Source: Branchipolynoe longqiensis (Eukaryota > Annelida > Polychaeta > Phyllodocida > Polynoidae). Taken from it: a stretch of DNA of 64,000 nucleotides. A program made the position numbers and the translations under genes. A model generated the notes under the pieces. The model saw only the letters and a program-made list of their open reading frames with translations, did no database searches and had not been told where the DNA came from. The stretch lies in NCBI GenBank assembly GCA_030323885.1, contig CM059191.1, positions 106,932,844-106,996,843 of the forward strand, written 5' to 3'. Positions 55,605 through 64,000 of this stretch are shown here, one piece after another. Within the stretch, counting starts at the first letter, position 1; each line of letters starts with the position of its first letter.

Positions 55605-55897
55605 GAGGGAATGGAAGAGAGGAGATTGGAAGAGGGGGGAATGGAAGAGGGGGAATGGAAGATGGGGAACGGAAGAGGAGGGAATGGAAGAGAGGGGAAT
55701 GGAAGAGGAGGGAATGGAAGAGGAGGGAATGGAAGAGAGGGGAATGTAAGAGGAGGGAATGGAAGAGAGGAGATTGGAAGAGGGGGAATGGAAGATGGGG
55801 AACGGAAGAGGAGGGAATGGAAGAGAGGGGAATGGAAGAGGAGGGAATGGAAGAGAGGGGAATGGAAGAGGAGGGAATGGAAGAGGGGGAATGGAAG
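55605..55897. repeat. Polypurine satellite, the same unit inverted
   Basis: At 55604 the array switches strand: 'gaatggaagagggg'-type units continue on the plus strand. It is the reverse complement of the unit at 54652-55604, so the junction is a long inverted repeat. Confidence 0.95.
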
Positions 55898-55917
55898 GAC
55901 ACACACATAACACACTG

Positions 55918-56015
55918 TGTGGTCGGGCAAAGTCGGGCAAAGTCGGGCAATGTCAGGCAAAGTCAGGCAAAGTCAGGCAAAGTCAGGCAAAGTCGGGCAA
56001 AGTCGGGCAAATTCG
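55918..56015. repeat. 10-bp tandem repeat (gtcgggcaaa)n, about 10 copies
   Basis: 'gtcgggcaaa' and 'gtcaggcaaa' alternate. It lies between the polypurine block and a CpG-rich segment. Confidence 0.93.
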
Positions 56016-56271
56016 GTCAAAAGCCAAGCGTCACCACGCGTCAAGCGTAAAAAATCGCTCCAAAAGCGATTCGTGACGCACGCGCGACGCACGCGTGAGA
56101 AACGCATGCGCCAGTGTGTTCGGGTTCTCTTTATTACATACATTTTGATTTTTGATGCACGCGCGACGCTTGACGCATGCGCGAGATACGCGTCCAGTGT
56201 GTTTGCAGCTGTAGTTTGAAACTGGGTAGAATTTGACGCATGGGCAGACGATGCTGTTAGATTCCGCGCAT

Positions 56272-56330
56272 GCGCAGAAGCAACAGAAGGGCGCTCAAAC
56301 TGGCAGGGCGCTCAAACTGCGACACCGGTG
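56272..56330 (-). repeat. Inverted 'cagtttgagcgccc' repeats
   Basis: 'agggcgctcaaactggcagg' and 'gcgctcaaactgcgacacc' are the reverse of the cluster at 52852. They follow 'gcgcatgcgcagaagcaaca', which also matches in reverse. Confidence 0.72.
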
Positions 56331-56401
56331 TCGCGGTTTCAGCTGACTGCCGTTTTCAGCTGACTGTCAGTTTCATGCGCATCCGTCAAAATCTAACAGC
56401 A

Positions 56402-56500
56402 TCGTCACTAACCTTATAAATTTAATATAATGTTTTTGGTAAAGATGTTTTCTATATGTGTATCAAGCGATTTGTTTCTAGGTGGTGTGGTTTTGCTGGG
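56402..56500 (-). repeat. 206-bp repeat fragment
   Basis: 'ctaaccttataaatttaata', 'ggtaaagatgttttctatat' and 'tttgtttctaggtggtgt' are the reverse of the 206-bp unit, with the outer thirds missing. Confidence 0.75.
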
Positions 56501-56717
56501 AAATGAAACTGCGACACCGGCAAGTTCAAACCGGCTCAAACGAGTTCAACCGTGGCTGGTTGGGTCGCAACCGTGGCTGGTTGGGTCGCTCAGTAGAGCG
56601 CTGAATATGCTTATGGAGAATCGTTGCGCTTGAATCATTTTGAACACTACTCTGTTTACAAAAGTATTAGTTCAGTAATTTGCCACTAGGTGCCGCCAGC
56701 GACCTCTCCGCATTGCC

Positions 56718-58804
56718 ATGAGCAATGATATCATGTCCCAAGACTTGCTAAATAAATTTAAGGAAAAAAATGTGCAAGAGTGCTGGGACCTGTTTCAAAA
56801 TGTGTTATCAGGTGCTATCAAAAGGCACGTACCACTAAGAAAATTCACAACCAGGAAACAACCTCCTTGGTACGCCAGGGATATTACCACTGCCAGAAAA
56901 TTGAAAAACAAAGCATGGAATGTCTACTTCAACAATAAGACATTGGAAAATTGGGAAAAATACACTATCGCTAGAAATGCCGCAAATGACATTGTCAGTG
57001 GACACAAAGAGACTTTTGAGGATAAAATTGTCCAAGACATTAAAAATAACCCAAACAATTTCTGGAGTTATGCTTCACATAAATAAAAAAATGGCAATGG
57101 CATACCAGCTCTAGCCAATAGTGACGACAAACTAATCGTAGACGATGAAGGCAAAGCTGAACTACTCAATGAGTTCTTCGTCAGTGTGTTTACCAATGAA
57201 AATACGGATAATATCCCACCCTCTCCAGATTCAGGAGTCACAGAATTCATCAGTGACGTTGATATAACAGACGGTAAAGTAGAAAAATTAATTGAAAAAC
57301 TAAATGTCTCCAAGGCACCTGGGCCAGATGGGATCCATGCAAAAATCATCAAAGAGTGTTCTGAGCAAATTGGACCTATTTTGACATCTCTATTCCGTAA
57401 AAGCCTATTTGAAAGGAAAATACCCAAACAATGGAAAGATGCTGATGTCAAACCCCTGCATAAAAAGGGACCAAAACGCCTGGCATCAAATTATAGACCT
57501 GTGAGTTTAACCTCCCTATGCTGTAAAATGCTAGAAAGAATAATCCGAGATCGTGTCGTAGAACACTTGGATAAACTAGGATTGATATCTCCAGACCAAC
57601 ACGGATTCACTGGAGGCAAATCTTGCCTGACACAACTACTAGAAGTGATGGAAATTTGGACTGACTGGCTGGATCATGGCCTGGCATGGGACACCATCTA
57701 TCTGGACTTCTCCAAAGCCTTTGATAGTGTGCCTCACAAAAGACTATTAAACAAAATCAAAGCTCTGGGAATATCCGGATCAATTTCTGAATGGATACAG
57801 GACTTCCTGTCTGAGAGAAAGCAAAGGGTAGTCGTAGGTAATAAAAAATCTTCCTTTAAGAATGTCACCTCAGGAATACCTCAGGGAAGTGTGCTGGGAC
57901 CAATATTATTTATAATATTTATAAATGACCTGCCAGGCAGTGTCTCATCAAACCTAAAAATATTTGCGGATGACACAAAAGTCTTTTGAGCCATAAAAGA
58001 TGTAAGAGATAGAAAGAAATCTCTTGCAGGAGGATATTCTGAAACTCGCACAATGGTCCGAGAAATGGCAATTGCCCTTCAATGAAAAGAAGTGCAAAAT
58101 TATTCATTATGGGAAAAATAATCCTCATTACGCCTATAGTATGAAGAACACTGTCCTGCAACAAGACAGCTATGAAAAGGACTTGGGCGTAACCTTCGAC
58201 TCCCAACTCTCCTTTCAGAAACACATGAGGACTATCATCTCAAATGCTAACCAGAGAGTAGGAATAATTAAAAGAACTTTCCATCGCCTCAACAAGAACA
58301 ATTTTCTCATTCTATTTAAGTCTCTTGTTAGGACAATTTTGGAATACTGTCCACAAATTTGGAGCCCAATTTTTCGGAAAGATATTCTGGAGATCGAAAA
58401 GATTCAGAGACGTGCAACAAAATTAGTTGCAGTTATAAAGGACTTACCCTATGAACAACGGCTTAGAGAATTGAAACTTCCTACCCTTTCCTACAGAAGG
58501 AAAAGAAGTGACATAATTGAAGTATTTAAAATTATGAAAGGTTTTGATAAAAATAGATATGAACCAATTTTTCACCTTGAATAAAAGAGAAGGCAGTCGG
58601 GGCCATACTCTCAAACTAGTAAAACCCAGAGCCATTTCAAAGTTAAGGCAACACAGTTTCTCAAACAGGATCATAAATATATGGAACAGTCTCCCACAAA
58701 ATGTTATTGATGCCGAGTCAATAAATTCATTCAAGAACAGATTAGAAAAAGCATGGGCTGATGATCCAGGGAAATTTGACCCCTTATTCACCACATGCTA
58801 CTAA
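56718..58804 (+). pseudogene. Non-LTR retrotransposon ORF2, RT region (jockey/CR1-like), lightly broken
   Basis: The product is a LINE reverse transcriptase that would copy its own RNA at a nicked chromosomal site. In order: a linker (56718-57083), SKAPGPDGIHAKIIKE, NYRPVSLTSLCCKMLERII, DQHGFTGGKSCLTQLL, YLDFSKAFDSVPHKRLL, GIPQGSVLGPILFIIFINDL and the catalytic FADDTKVF (about 57963-57986), then thumb and C-terminal blocks ending with a WNSLP motif and a stop at 58802-58804. About 690 codons are recognisable. The N-terminal endonuclease is absent (5' truncation). Breaks are an in-frame TAA at 57084, a TGA at 57987 followed by a frameshift before 58024, and a one-base shift near 58575. The light damage suggests a fairly recent insertion. 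Confidence 0.92.
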
Positions 58805-58995
58805 TTATTCCTTGTGTTGCATATTTACTTGCACTCAAGCAAAAATGAGAGACAAATAAGTGTTCACACTTCCTGTCTACCATTCGCTATTTCGCTATCT
58901 CATTTACATACTCCTTTGTCTCACTCCCCCTCTAGAACCTCATGCATCTCATTAGCATATATTATCCACATGTCCGTACGTCTATTACGCATATA

Positions 58996-59425
58996 TCACA
59001 CTAACGGCCACGATGGGTACTTGAATCAGACTAGAGGGGGTGGGGTGGGGGTGGGGGCCACTTTGACACTGACACTTCTGCTTCAGTCGCAGCGGCAGAC
59101 GACCAATCAAAGCACCTGATTCGCCGCGGGGAGGGGGGGGGGGGGGGCGTCCTAGCGGCCACGATGGGCACTTGAACCAGACTAGAGGGGGTTGGGGGGT
59201 GGTTGGCACTTGACACTTTGCTTCAGTCACAGCGGCAGACGACCAATCAAAGCACCTGATCGCCGCGGGGAGGGGGGGGGGGGGGCGTCCTAGCGGCCAC
59301 GATGGGCACTTGAACCAGACTAGAGGGGGTGGGGTGGGGGTGGTTGGCACTTTGACACTTCTGCTTCAGTCACAGCGGCAGACGACCAATCAAAGCCCAT
59401 GATTCGCCACGGGGAGTAGGGGGCG
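58996..59425. repeat. Tandem repeat of about 140-150 bp, three copies
   Basis: 'cacgatgggcacttgaacca' occurs at about 59008, 59160 and 59298. Each copy continues 'gactagagggggt', 'cttcagtcacagcggcagac' and 'gaccaatcaaagcacctgat', ending in a variable G run. It follows the LINE by about 190 bp. Confidence 0.92.
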
Positions 59426-59697
59426 GTGAGTCCACTAACTTTGAAAGTTTGAGTTGAATTTTGGTTCCTGTTTTTACGTTTAATACTAGCCCAACTTTTA
59501 TGGGTATGAAACCTGGAAACATGTAGAAAAATGCTAACTCGATTTCTATTAATTAAGAGGGGCTAACAGGTCCAAGGCCTGTATCCTATTGATTGATATT
59601 CATTGCTAAATTACAACCTATACATACTTCTACAATTACGGAGTGCTGCTGCTAAAGGTATGCATTCTTGTTGATATACAATTAATCCTGTATACTT

Positions 59698-60311
59698 TTA
59701 AGCTGTGTTCACACACGCACTTTAAATCGATTCATATAAATAGACTTGCCTAGTTCAACGCACATTTGCCATGTGAATGCGACGCTGTGTCGATTTAGGG
59801 CTGAATCGACTCATGTAAATCGGTTCATGGAAACCACCATCGTGAGGTAGTTTAGGCGAATCGATACTGCGTGAGTCGATTTATCTTGCGTGTGTGAACG
59901 CAACCGGTTTAGCTGAGGAGGTTTAGCGCGTCAAGCGCATGCGCAGTCGAGACCTTAGTTTGTTGACTTTCCGGTCAATCAAAAGCGCATATTATATAAT
60001 TTGGTCCATGAAACCGCTAGCTGTGCACAGATATTTTTTTCATAATTTATTTTTAGGGTTTCACTGCCCAGCAGAAGTTTTGACCGTTCCAAACCAATAC
60101 GATTCAGTCCATACATATCTAGGTCGAACCCACTCTCTCGTGGTGAAGTCACCTAACCGAAAACTGGCGCTGGTCAGACTGGACTTACTCATGCGCAGAT
60201 ATCGATTTCCGGCTAAAAGTACTGCGTGTGTGAACACAACACTAAATCGATTCATATAAATCGACTTGTATAAGTCGACATAAACTTTGCCCGTGTGAAC
60301 ACAGCTTTAAA
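59698..60311. mobile_element. DNA element with inverted TTTAAGCTGTGTTCACAC ends
   Basis: The left end (59698-59715) and right end (60294-60311) are reverse complements: TTTAAGCTGTGTTCACAC against TTTAAAGCTGTGTTCACAC. Subterminal 'aaatcgattcatataaat' occurs near both ends and 'gaatcgactcatgtaaat' on the left. About 610 bp with no gene. TTTAA at each edge would fit a TTAA or TA target. Confidence 0.78.
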
Positions 60312-60360
60312 TGGTAGCATATCTACTTTATACAACCAATAATTTGAGTTGCACCTACAG

Positions 60361-60996
60361 GCAGAGAGCGTGTATATAAACAGATGAGAGGGACAACTCC
60401 CGCGAAAAACGGTAACACAGGCTACAGTGGCGTTCCTGGCGGTTAGTGTTGAACAAGCCTTGAGTTTGCCGGTACGCTCAGTGCAAAACATTTGTTTTTA
60501 TTCAAAATTAATAGAAATCCAGAACCCTAACCTTATAAATTCAATATAATCTTGTTGGTAAACATGTTTTCTATGTGTATTCCAATCAGTTTGTTTCTAT
60601 TTGGTGTAGTTTTAGAGATATTTCACTTTTTCTGTAGGAAGATTGCACACGACCATTGACAATGCCTTGAGTTTGCCGTACGCGTAGTGAAAAACATCAG
60701 TTTTATTCCAAATTAATAGAAATCCAGAACCCTAACCATATCAATTTAATATAATCTTGTTGGTAAACATGTTTTCTATGTGTATTCCAATCAGTTTGTT
60801 TCTAGGTGGTGTAGTTTTAGAGATATTTCACTTTTTCTGTATGAAGATTGCTCACGGCCATTGACAATGCCTTGAGTTTGACAGCTGTGTCATATACTGT
60901 TCAACAACCACCACTTGGAGCGCCACAGTCTGCAGATGTTACATGCTCTAGTATGGGAGTTGTCCCTCTCATCTGTTTATATACACGCTCTCTGCT
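60361..60996. mobile_element. Element with perfect 41-bp inverted ends, TACAG target duplication and two internal 206-bp repeats
   Basis: 60361-60401 and 60956-60996 are perfect reverse complements (GCAGAGAGCGTGTATATAAA...). Imperfect inversion extends further inward ('agtggcgttcc' and 'tgttgaaca' against their complements near 60890-60930). TACAG lies immediately outside both ends (60356-60360 and 60997-61001). Inside are two tandem minus-strand copies of the 206-bp repeat (60484-60888). Non-coding, about 636 bp. The perfect ends suggest recent activity. Confidence 0.85.
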
Positions 60997-61087
60997 ACAG
61001 GGTAGCATTATAATATTGGTCTCGTCGGTATTTGTGATTTCAACATTTCGCACAGCCGCTGTGCGAATAAGGACACAACGTAATACG

Positions 61088-62197
61088 CTGTGCGAATAGC
61101 CGCTTCCATAAAAGATTCACCGCGTAATGACAGTAGATAAAATATTCACCCCGTACTTACAGTAGGGATGAATGCCAACGTAGTAAATTAGGAATGTATG
61201 TGCTAATTTTATTTACCCAGCAGGTATTTTATTTTCGCCTGGGTTTGGTCTTCACCATTCCTGTGGTTCTGCAGCAGTACGGGGTGAATGTTTTATCCAC
61301 TTCCATCCAACCTTTCGACTTCACACATCGTTGGTTCCCGTCACATGTTTACCGAGGTAATTGTATACTTTGCCGCTCGCCGGCTTATTTTCTTCAATTA
61401 AACACTACCTCAGTATTAAGTCACCGTCATGAATAACATAATTTGCTCTTAGCAGTGAACAGTCAATGCTCCCAACTAACAGAATTTGACTGAAATATTT
61501 GGGAGTTCATTGACATTATGCTTCTTGAGTTTTGACTTGTTGAATGTTGTATTAATTTAAAGTTTGCCTGTCTTAGCCTAGGTTACTGTCTACCCCGGTG
61601 ACAGTGACTCATTTTCTTCAATTTGAGCACTCTCTCATCATTAAGTCACGCTCATAATTAATAGAATTTAATCTTCACATTGAATAGTCATGTTCACAAT
61701 TCACATAATTTGATGTGAAGCGTGGACAATTCATTGTCACGATTGTGCTTTTGTAAAACGTGCTCGCGTGTCCTCACAGCGGTGACAGTGAGTGAGTGAC
61801 TGACTGCCGCTCGCCGGCTAATCGGAAATCCTGTATTGTCTATTAACAAAACTCACTAGTCCTAGACACGCCATATTCTTAAATGTGACCTGCTAACTTC
61901 GGTTTTGCTAATATTTGCTATGGGCATGCACTCCAATACAGCTTTAACAAGGCTAGAACCGTCGAATTTTACAATTTGAGACTGGTCAGTCTGGTGTTAA
62001 ACCAGGGTTACGCCCACTTTTTTAGTGACAATATGCACCGGTGTCACGGTTTGAAAACTCCCGCTGGTTAAAAACCTACACTTTCGCCCTGCGCATGCGT
62101 CAAAATCGAACGGCGCTTTCAAACTGCAGCTGCTGCAGTTTGATAAAGTCGCCGGTTTGAGAAGGTAATTTAAATAATGACGCGGCTATTCGCACAG
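61088..62197. mobile_element. Candidate 1.1-kb element with 16-bp inverted ends (CTGTGCGAATAGCCGC)
   Basis: CTGTGCGAATAGCCGC at 61088-61103 is perfectly inverted at 62182-62197. A third partial copy at about 61060 forms a palindrome (cgcacagccgctgtgcg), as if a related element end lay next to it. The interior holds two diverged tandem copies of about 224 bp ('ttcttcaattaaacactacc' at 61389, 'ttcttcaatttgagcactct' at 61613) and no gene. No certain target duplication. Confidence 0.6.
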
Positions 62198-62225
62198 TAT
62201 CTCTGAAAGGGGGAGGGGGTTATTT

Positions 62226-62582
62226 GTTTGTGTTTGTTCGTTGTCGTTTTATGTCCTAGCAACATCTAAGGTCATATCAGGACGGCTACCGACTTGTGAC
62301 AGTGCGCGCTCATGGTACCTTTATAGTGCTGCCCCTCTGGGAAACCAGGTTGCCAGCACCATGACCTGATATCCTACTCAGTCACATTATCCTGACACTG
62401 AGCCAAGCAGTCCTTGCCCTATCCTAATAATGTCGAGCGCCAGGCTAGGAAGTGACAAGTATCAATTTTTAAGTCATTGGGTTGACTCGACCAGGATTCG
62501 AACCCACAAACTCATGGGTTCGGATCTCCCGATCTCCCATAACAGGAGACGGGCGCTCAACTCATTCAGCCACGTCTGGTCA
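62226..62582 (-). mobile_element. SINE-B, full-length reference copy
   Basis: Minus strand: head with A-box-like 'gctgaatgagttgagcgccc' and B box 'tgggttcgaatcctggtc', linker 'gagtcaacccaatgactta', core ('ctgagtaggatatcaggtca', 'ggcagcactataaaggtacc') and tail ('gatgttgctaggacataaaa'). About 357 bp. It is flanked by G-run repeat ('tatctctgaaagggggaggg' left, 'tatctcggggaggggggg' right), so it inserted into that repeat. Confidence 0.88.
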
Positions 62583-62757
62583 CATGTTTTATATATCTCG
62601 GGGAGGGGGGGGCACTTCTTCTGATATTAGGGAGGCATTTAAAAAAAAATAATATCTCGGTACACTTTAATTTCTCAACTATGCTTGCTTCTCTGCATAC
62701 TTTCAATGTATACAAACATCATGTATGAGGGCGCGCCTTGCGCCAAAGAACAAATGT

Positions 62758-62818
62758 AAATTAATAGAAATGCAGAAACCTAACCGTATGAAGGTAATAT
62801 AACCTGTTTGTAGGTTAT
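62758..62818 (-). repeat. 206-bp repeat fragment
   Basis: 'aattaatagaaatgcagaaa' and 'cctaaccgtatgaaggtaat' match one end of the 206-bp unit in reverse. About 60 bp only. Confidence 0.65.
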
Positions 62819-62979
62819 CGCTTTGTGCACTAAGCACGCTGTATGAAGCTTGCAGACTGCCAAATCACCATGCACCACCTGTGCGAAAGCTGAAAAGATG
62901 TAACACACAATCTAGCATAACCCATACTGTAAGCACAACAATTTAGTGCATCAATTTCCGTTTCTACTGATTTATGCAG

Positions 62980-63153
62980 TCCAGGGCAGCTTCAGTGAGA
63001 AACGGAGTGCTTGGGTGGCAGGATGGAAATCCCTTCTGCCCACTGAGCAGGAGTCCTATCAGGAGTATGCCCGCCACCTCGGTCAACTCGTTCCCAATGA
63101 GATGACTCCCCAGGAGAGTCAGCCAGCAGTCAATGCAGCATATCACCGTCTCT
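62980..63153 (+). CDS. Putative internal exon of an unidentified host gene
   Basis: A pyrimidine-rich acceptor (tttctactgatttatgcag) ends at 62979 and a consensus donor (gtaagg) starts at 63154. The 174-bp exon reads without stops in one frame: after a 2-nt carry-over it encodes 57 residues including FSEKRSAWVAGWKSLLP and YARHLGQLVPNEMTP, with one base left over. That phase matches the acceptor at 63957. Composition is balanced, unlike the repeats around it. I do not recognise the family. An alternative donor is gtatgg at 63162, after aaggag. Confidence 0.5.
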
Positions 63154-63957
63154 GTAAGGAGGTATGGATCGAATTATATTTCATAATTTTTACCTCTTCA
63201 TTTCTTGCGTATTTCATTTTTATTGCCATTTGGTCTTTACATTTTCATATCGATCATCCATATCCAATTGGCCGATGCTAGCCTTCCTAAACTTCCATTT
63301 TATCATATTCACTGTACTTTACTTTACTAAAATCCAATGACACATGCTTCCCTTTCCATGATTGTATTTCTCGAGGCACGCCTCCTGCGTTACCTTAACA
63401 CAGATGGTGATGTGGATATGCTTCTGTTTCTGAATTCCACACGTGGGAACTTTGACCTCTGCTCTGGTTCCGGTGCGGAATTGTTAAAATAGAACTGGTT
63501 GAAATTCTGGGATTGGTTTGTCTTCACAGACGGTAACTTTTAACATTGCCTCTTGTTTTTTTCTCATTATCAAAACAGCTCCATACTGATAGCTTCTGGA
63601 AATCCTATGCTTCTACCTACTTGACATTTTTCTTTCATTCACCACCTCTCTGTACTTTGACATTTTTCTTTCATTCACCACCTCTCTGTACTTCACTTAA
63701 AGTCACATATTCAATTCCAACCTTACTTATGGTTACAAAGTTCCTTCTCTCCAATGACCCATCAATTTTCTAAACAGCAGCCTTCACAATACTATGTGGC
63801 AAAACTTAGTACTGATCATGCACCACCAGATGCTCATATTAGAACTATTCCACTTCCCAGTTACCCCCCCCCCCCCCCCCCAGTAATCTATAACAAATAA
63901 CTGTTTGGGTTTTAGTATCCTATTTCTTTTTCATATGCTACATCCAGTGGCATCTGG
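63154..63957 (+). other. Putative intron, with a short tandem duplication
   Basis: If the flanking exons are real this is an 804-bp GT-AG intron. It contains a two-copy repeat at about 63620-63695 ('gacatttttctttcattcac', 'cacctctctgtactt') and a C run at about 63867-63882. A stretch at about 63777-63870 reads openly (SQYYVAKLSTDHAPPDAHI) after a possible acceptor 'ttttctaaacag', so a further exon is possible, but its phase does not suit the GTAAGG donor. Confidence 0.4.
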
Positions 63958-64000
63958 CACGGATGACCCTGTGGCTACTTCCTCCTCTGCTGCTGCCATG
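63958..64000 (+). CDS. Putative next exon, running off the window
   Basis: The acceptor 'tatttctttttcatatgcta' followed by catccag ends at 63957. In the phase set by the donor at 63153 the sequence encodes ASGTDDPVATSSSAAAM without a stop to the window edge, whereas phase 1 hits a TGA at once. A serine/alanine-rich continuation is plausible for a linker region. The call depends on the pairing with 62980-63153. Confidence 0.45.

Noticed and set aside
54558..56050. Open frame of 460 codons rich in E, G, R, W and N
   Set aside because: Translation of the polypurine strand of the 14-bp array. The strand switch at 55604 also changes the peptide from proline/serine/phenylalanine-rich to this type.

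Overview
The window looks like repeat-saturated, non-coding animal DNA, most likely from a marine mollusc and probably a gastropod. Three things point that way. There are three families of tRNA-derived SINEs of a kind I associate with molluscan genomes. There are two different jockey/CR1-like non-LTR reverse transcriptases. There is a decayed Polinton/adintovirus-type capsid and protease pair. The species assignment rests on memory of repeat families and is an inference. Two 500-base N runs (23514-24013 and 49849-50348) are scaffold gaps lying against tandem arrays.

Layout. Roughly half of the window is tandem repeat. At least 20 arrays follow one another with different periods: 40, 22, 26, 16, 68, 19, 57, 20, 26, 8, 5, 206, 11, 19, 61, 50, 55, 21, 8, 39, 14 and 10 bp, plus an array of about 140 bp. 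Between them sit dispersed elements. SINE-A has a tRNA-like head of the type 'tagctcaggcggtagag' and is about 325 bp. SINE-B carries a conserved core and a 'gccaggacgtaaaactccaac' type tail. SINE-C has a head of the type 'tggcggagtggttag'. A MITE with TTAA-flanked ends (AGCTGCATAGTCCGATG) recurs six times. An LTR-like repeat recurs three times, and one copy is split by a 1.09-kb element with an 8-bp target duplication. Several elements with inverted ends lie at 5.2, 10.5, 36.1, 47.4, 59.7, 60.4 and 61.1 kb.

Coding content. I find no complete, intact gene. The recognisable proteins are remnants: (1) at 7.2-8.3 kb, minus strand, a capsid protein and an adenain-like cysteine protease of a Polinton/Maverick or adintovirus-type element, overlapping by 4 nt and both broken; (2) a LINE C-terminus at 17.5 kb (minus); (3) the RT half of a LINE at 28.4-29.4 kb (plus); (4) a longer jockey/CR1-like LINE RT at 56.7-58.8 kb (plus), with one in-frame stop, another stop next to a frameshift, and a second frameshift. 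At the right edge, 62980-63153 and 63958-64000 look like two phase-compatible exons of a host gene that continues beyond the window.

Most long open frames here (for example at 10.8-11.9, 15.7-17.1, 19-20, 21.6-23.5, 46.3-47.3, 48.3-48.9 and 54.6-56 kb) are translations of tandem repeats and are not annotated as genes.
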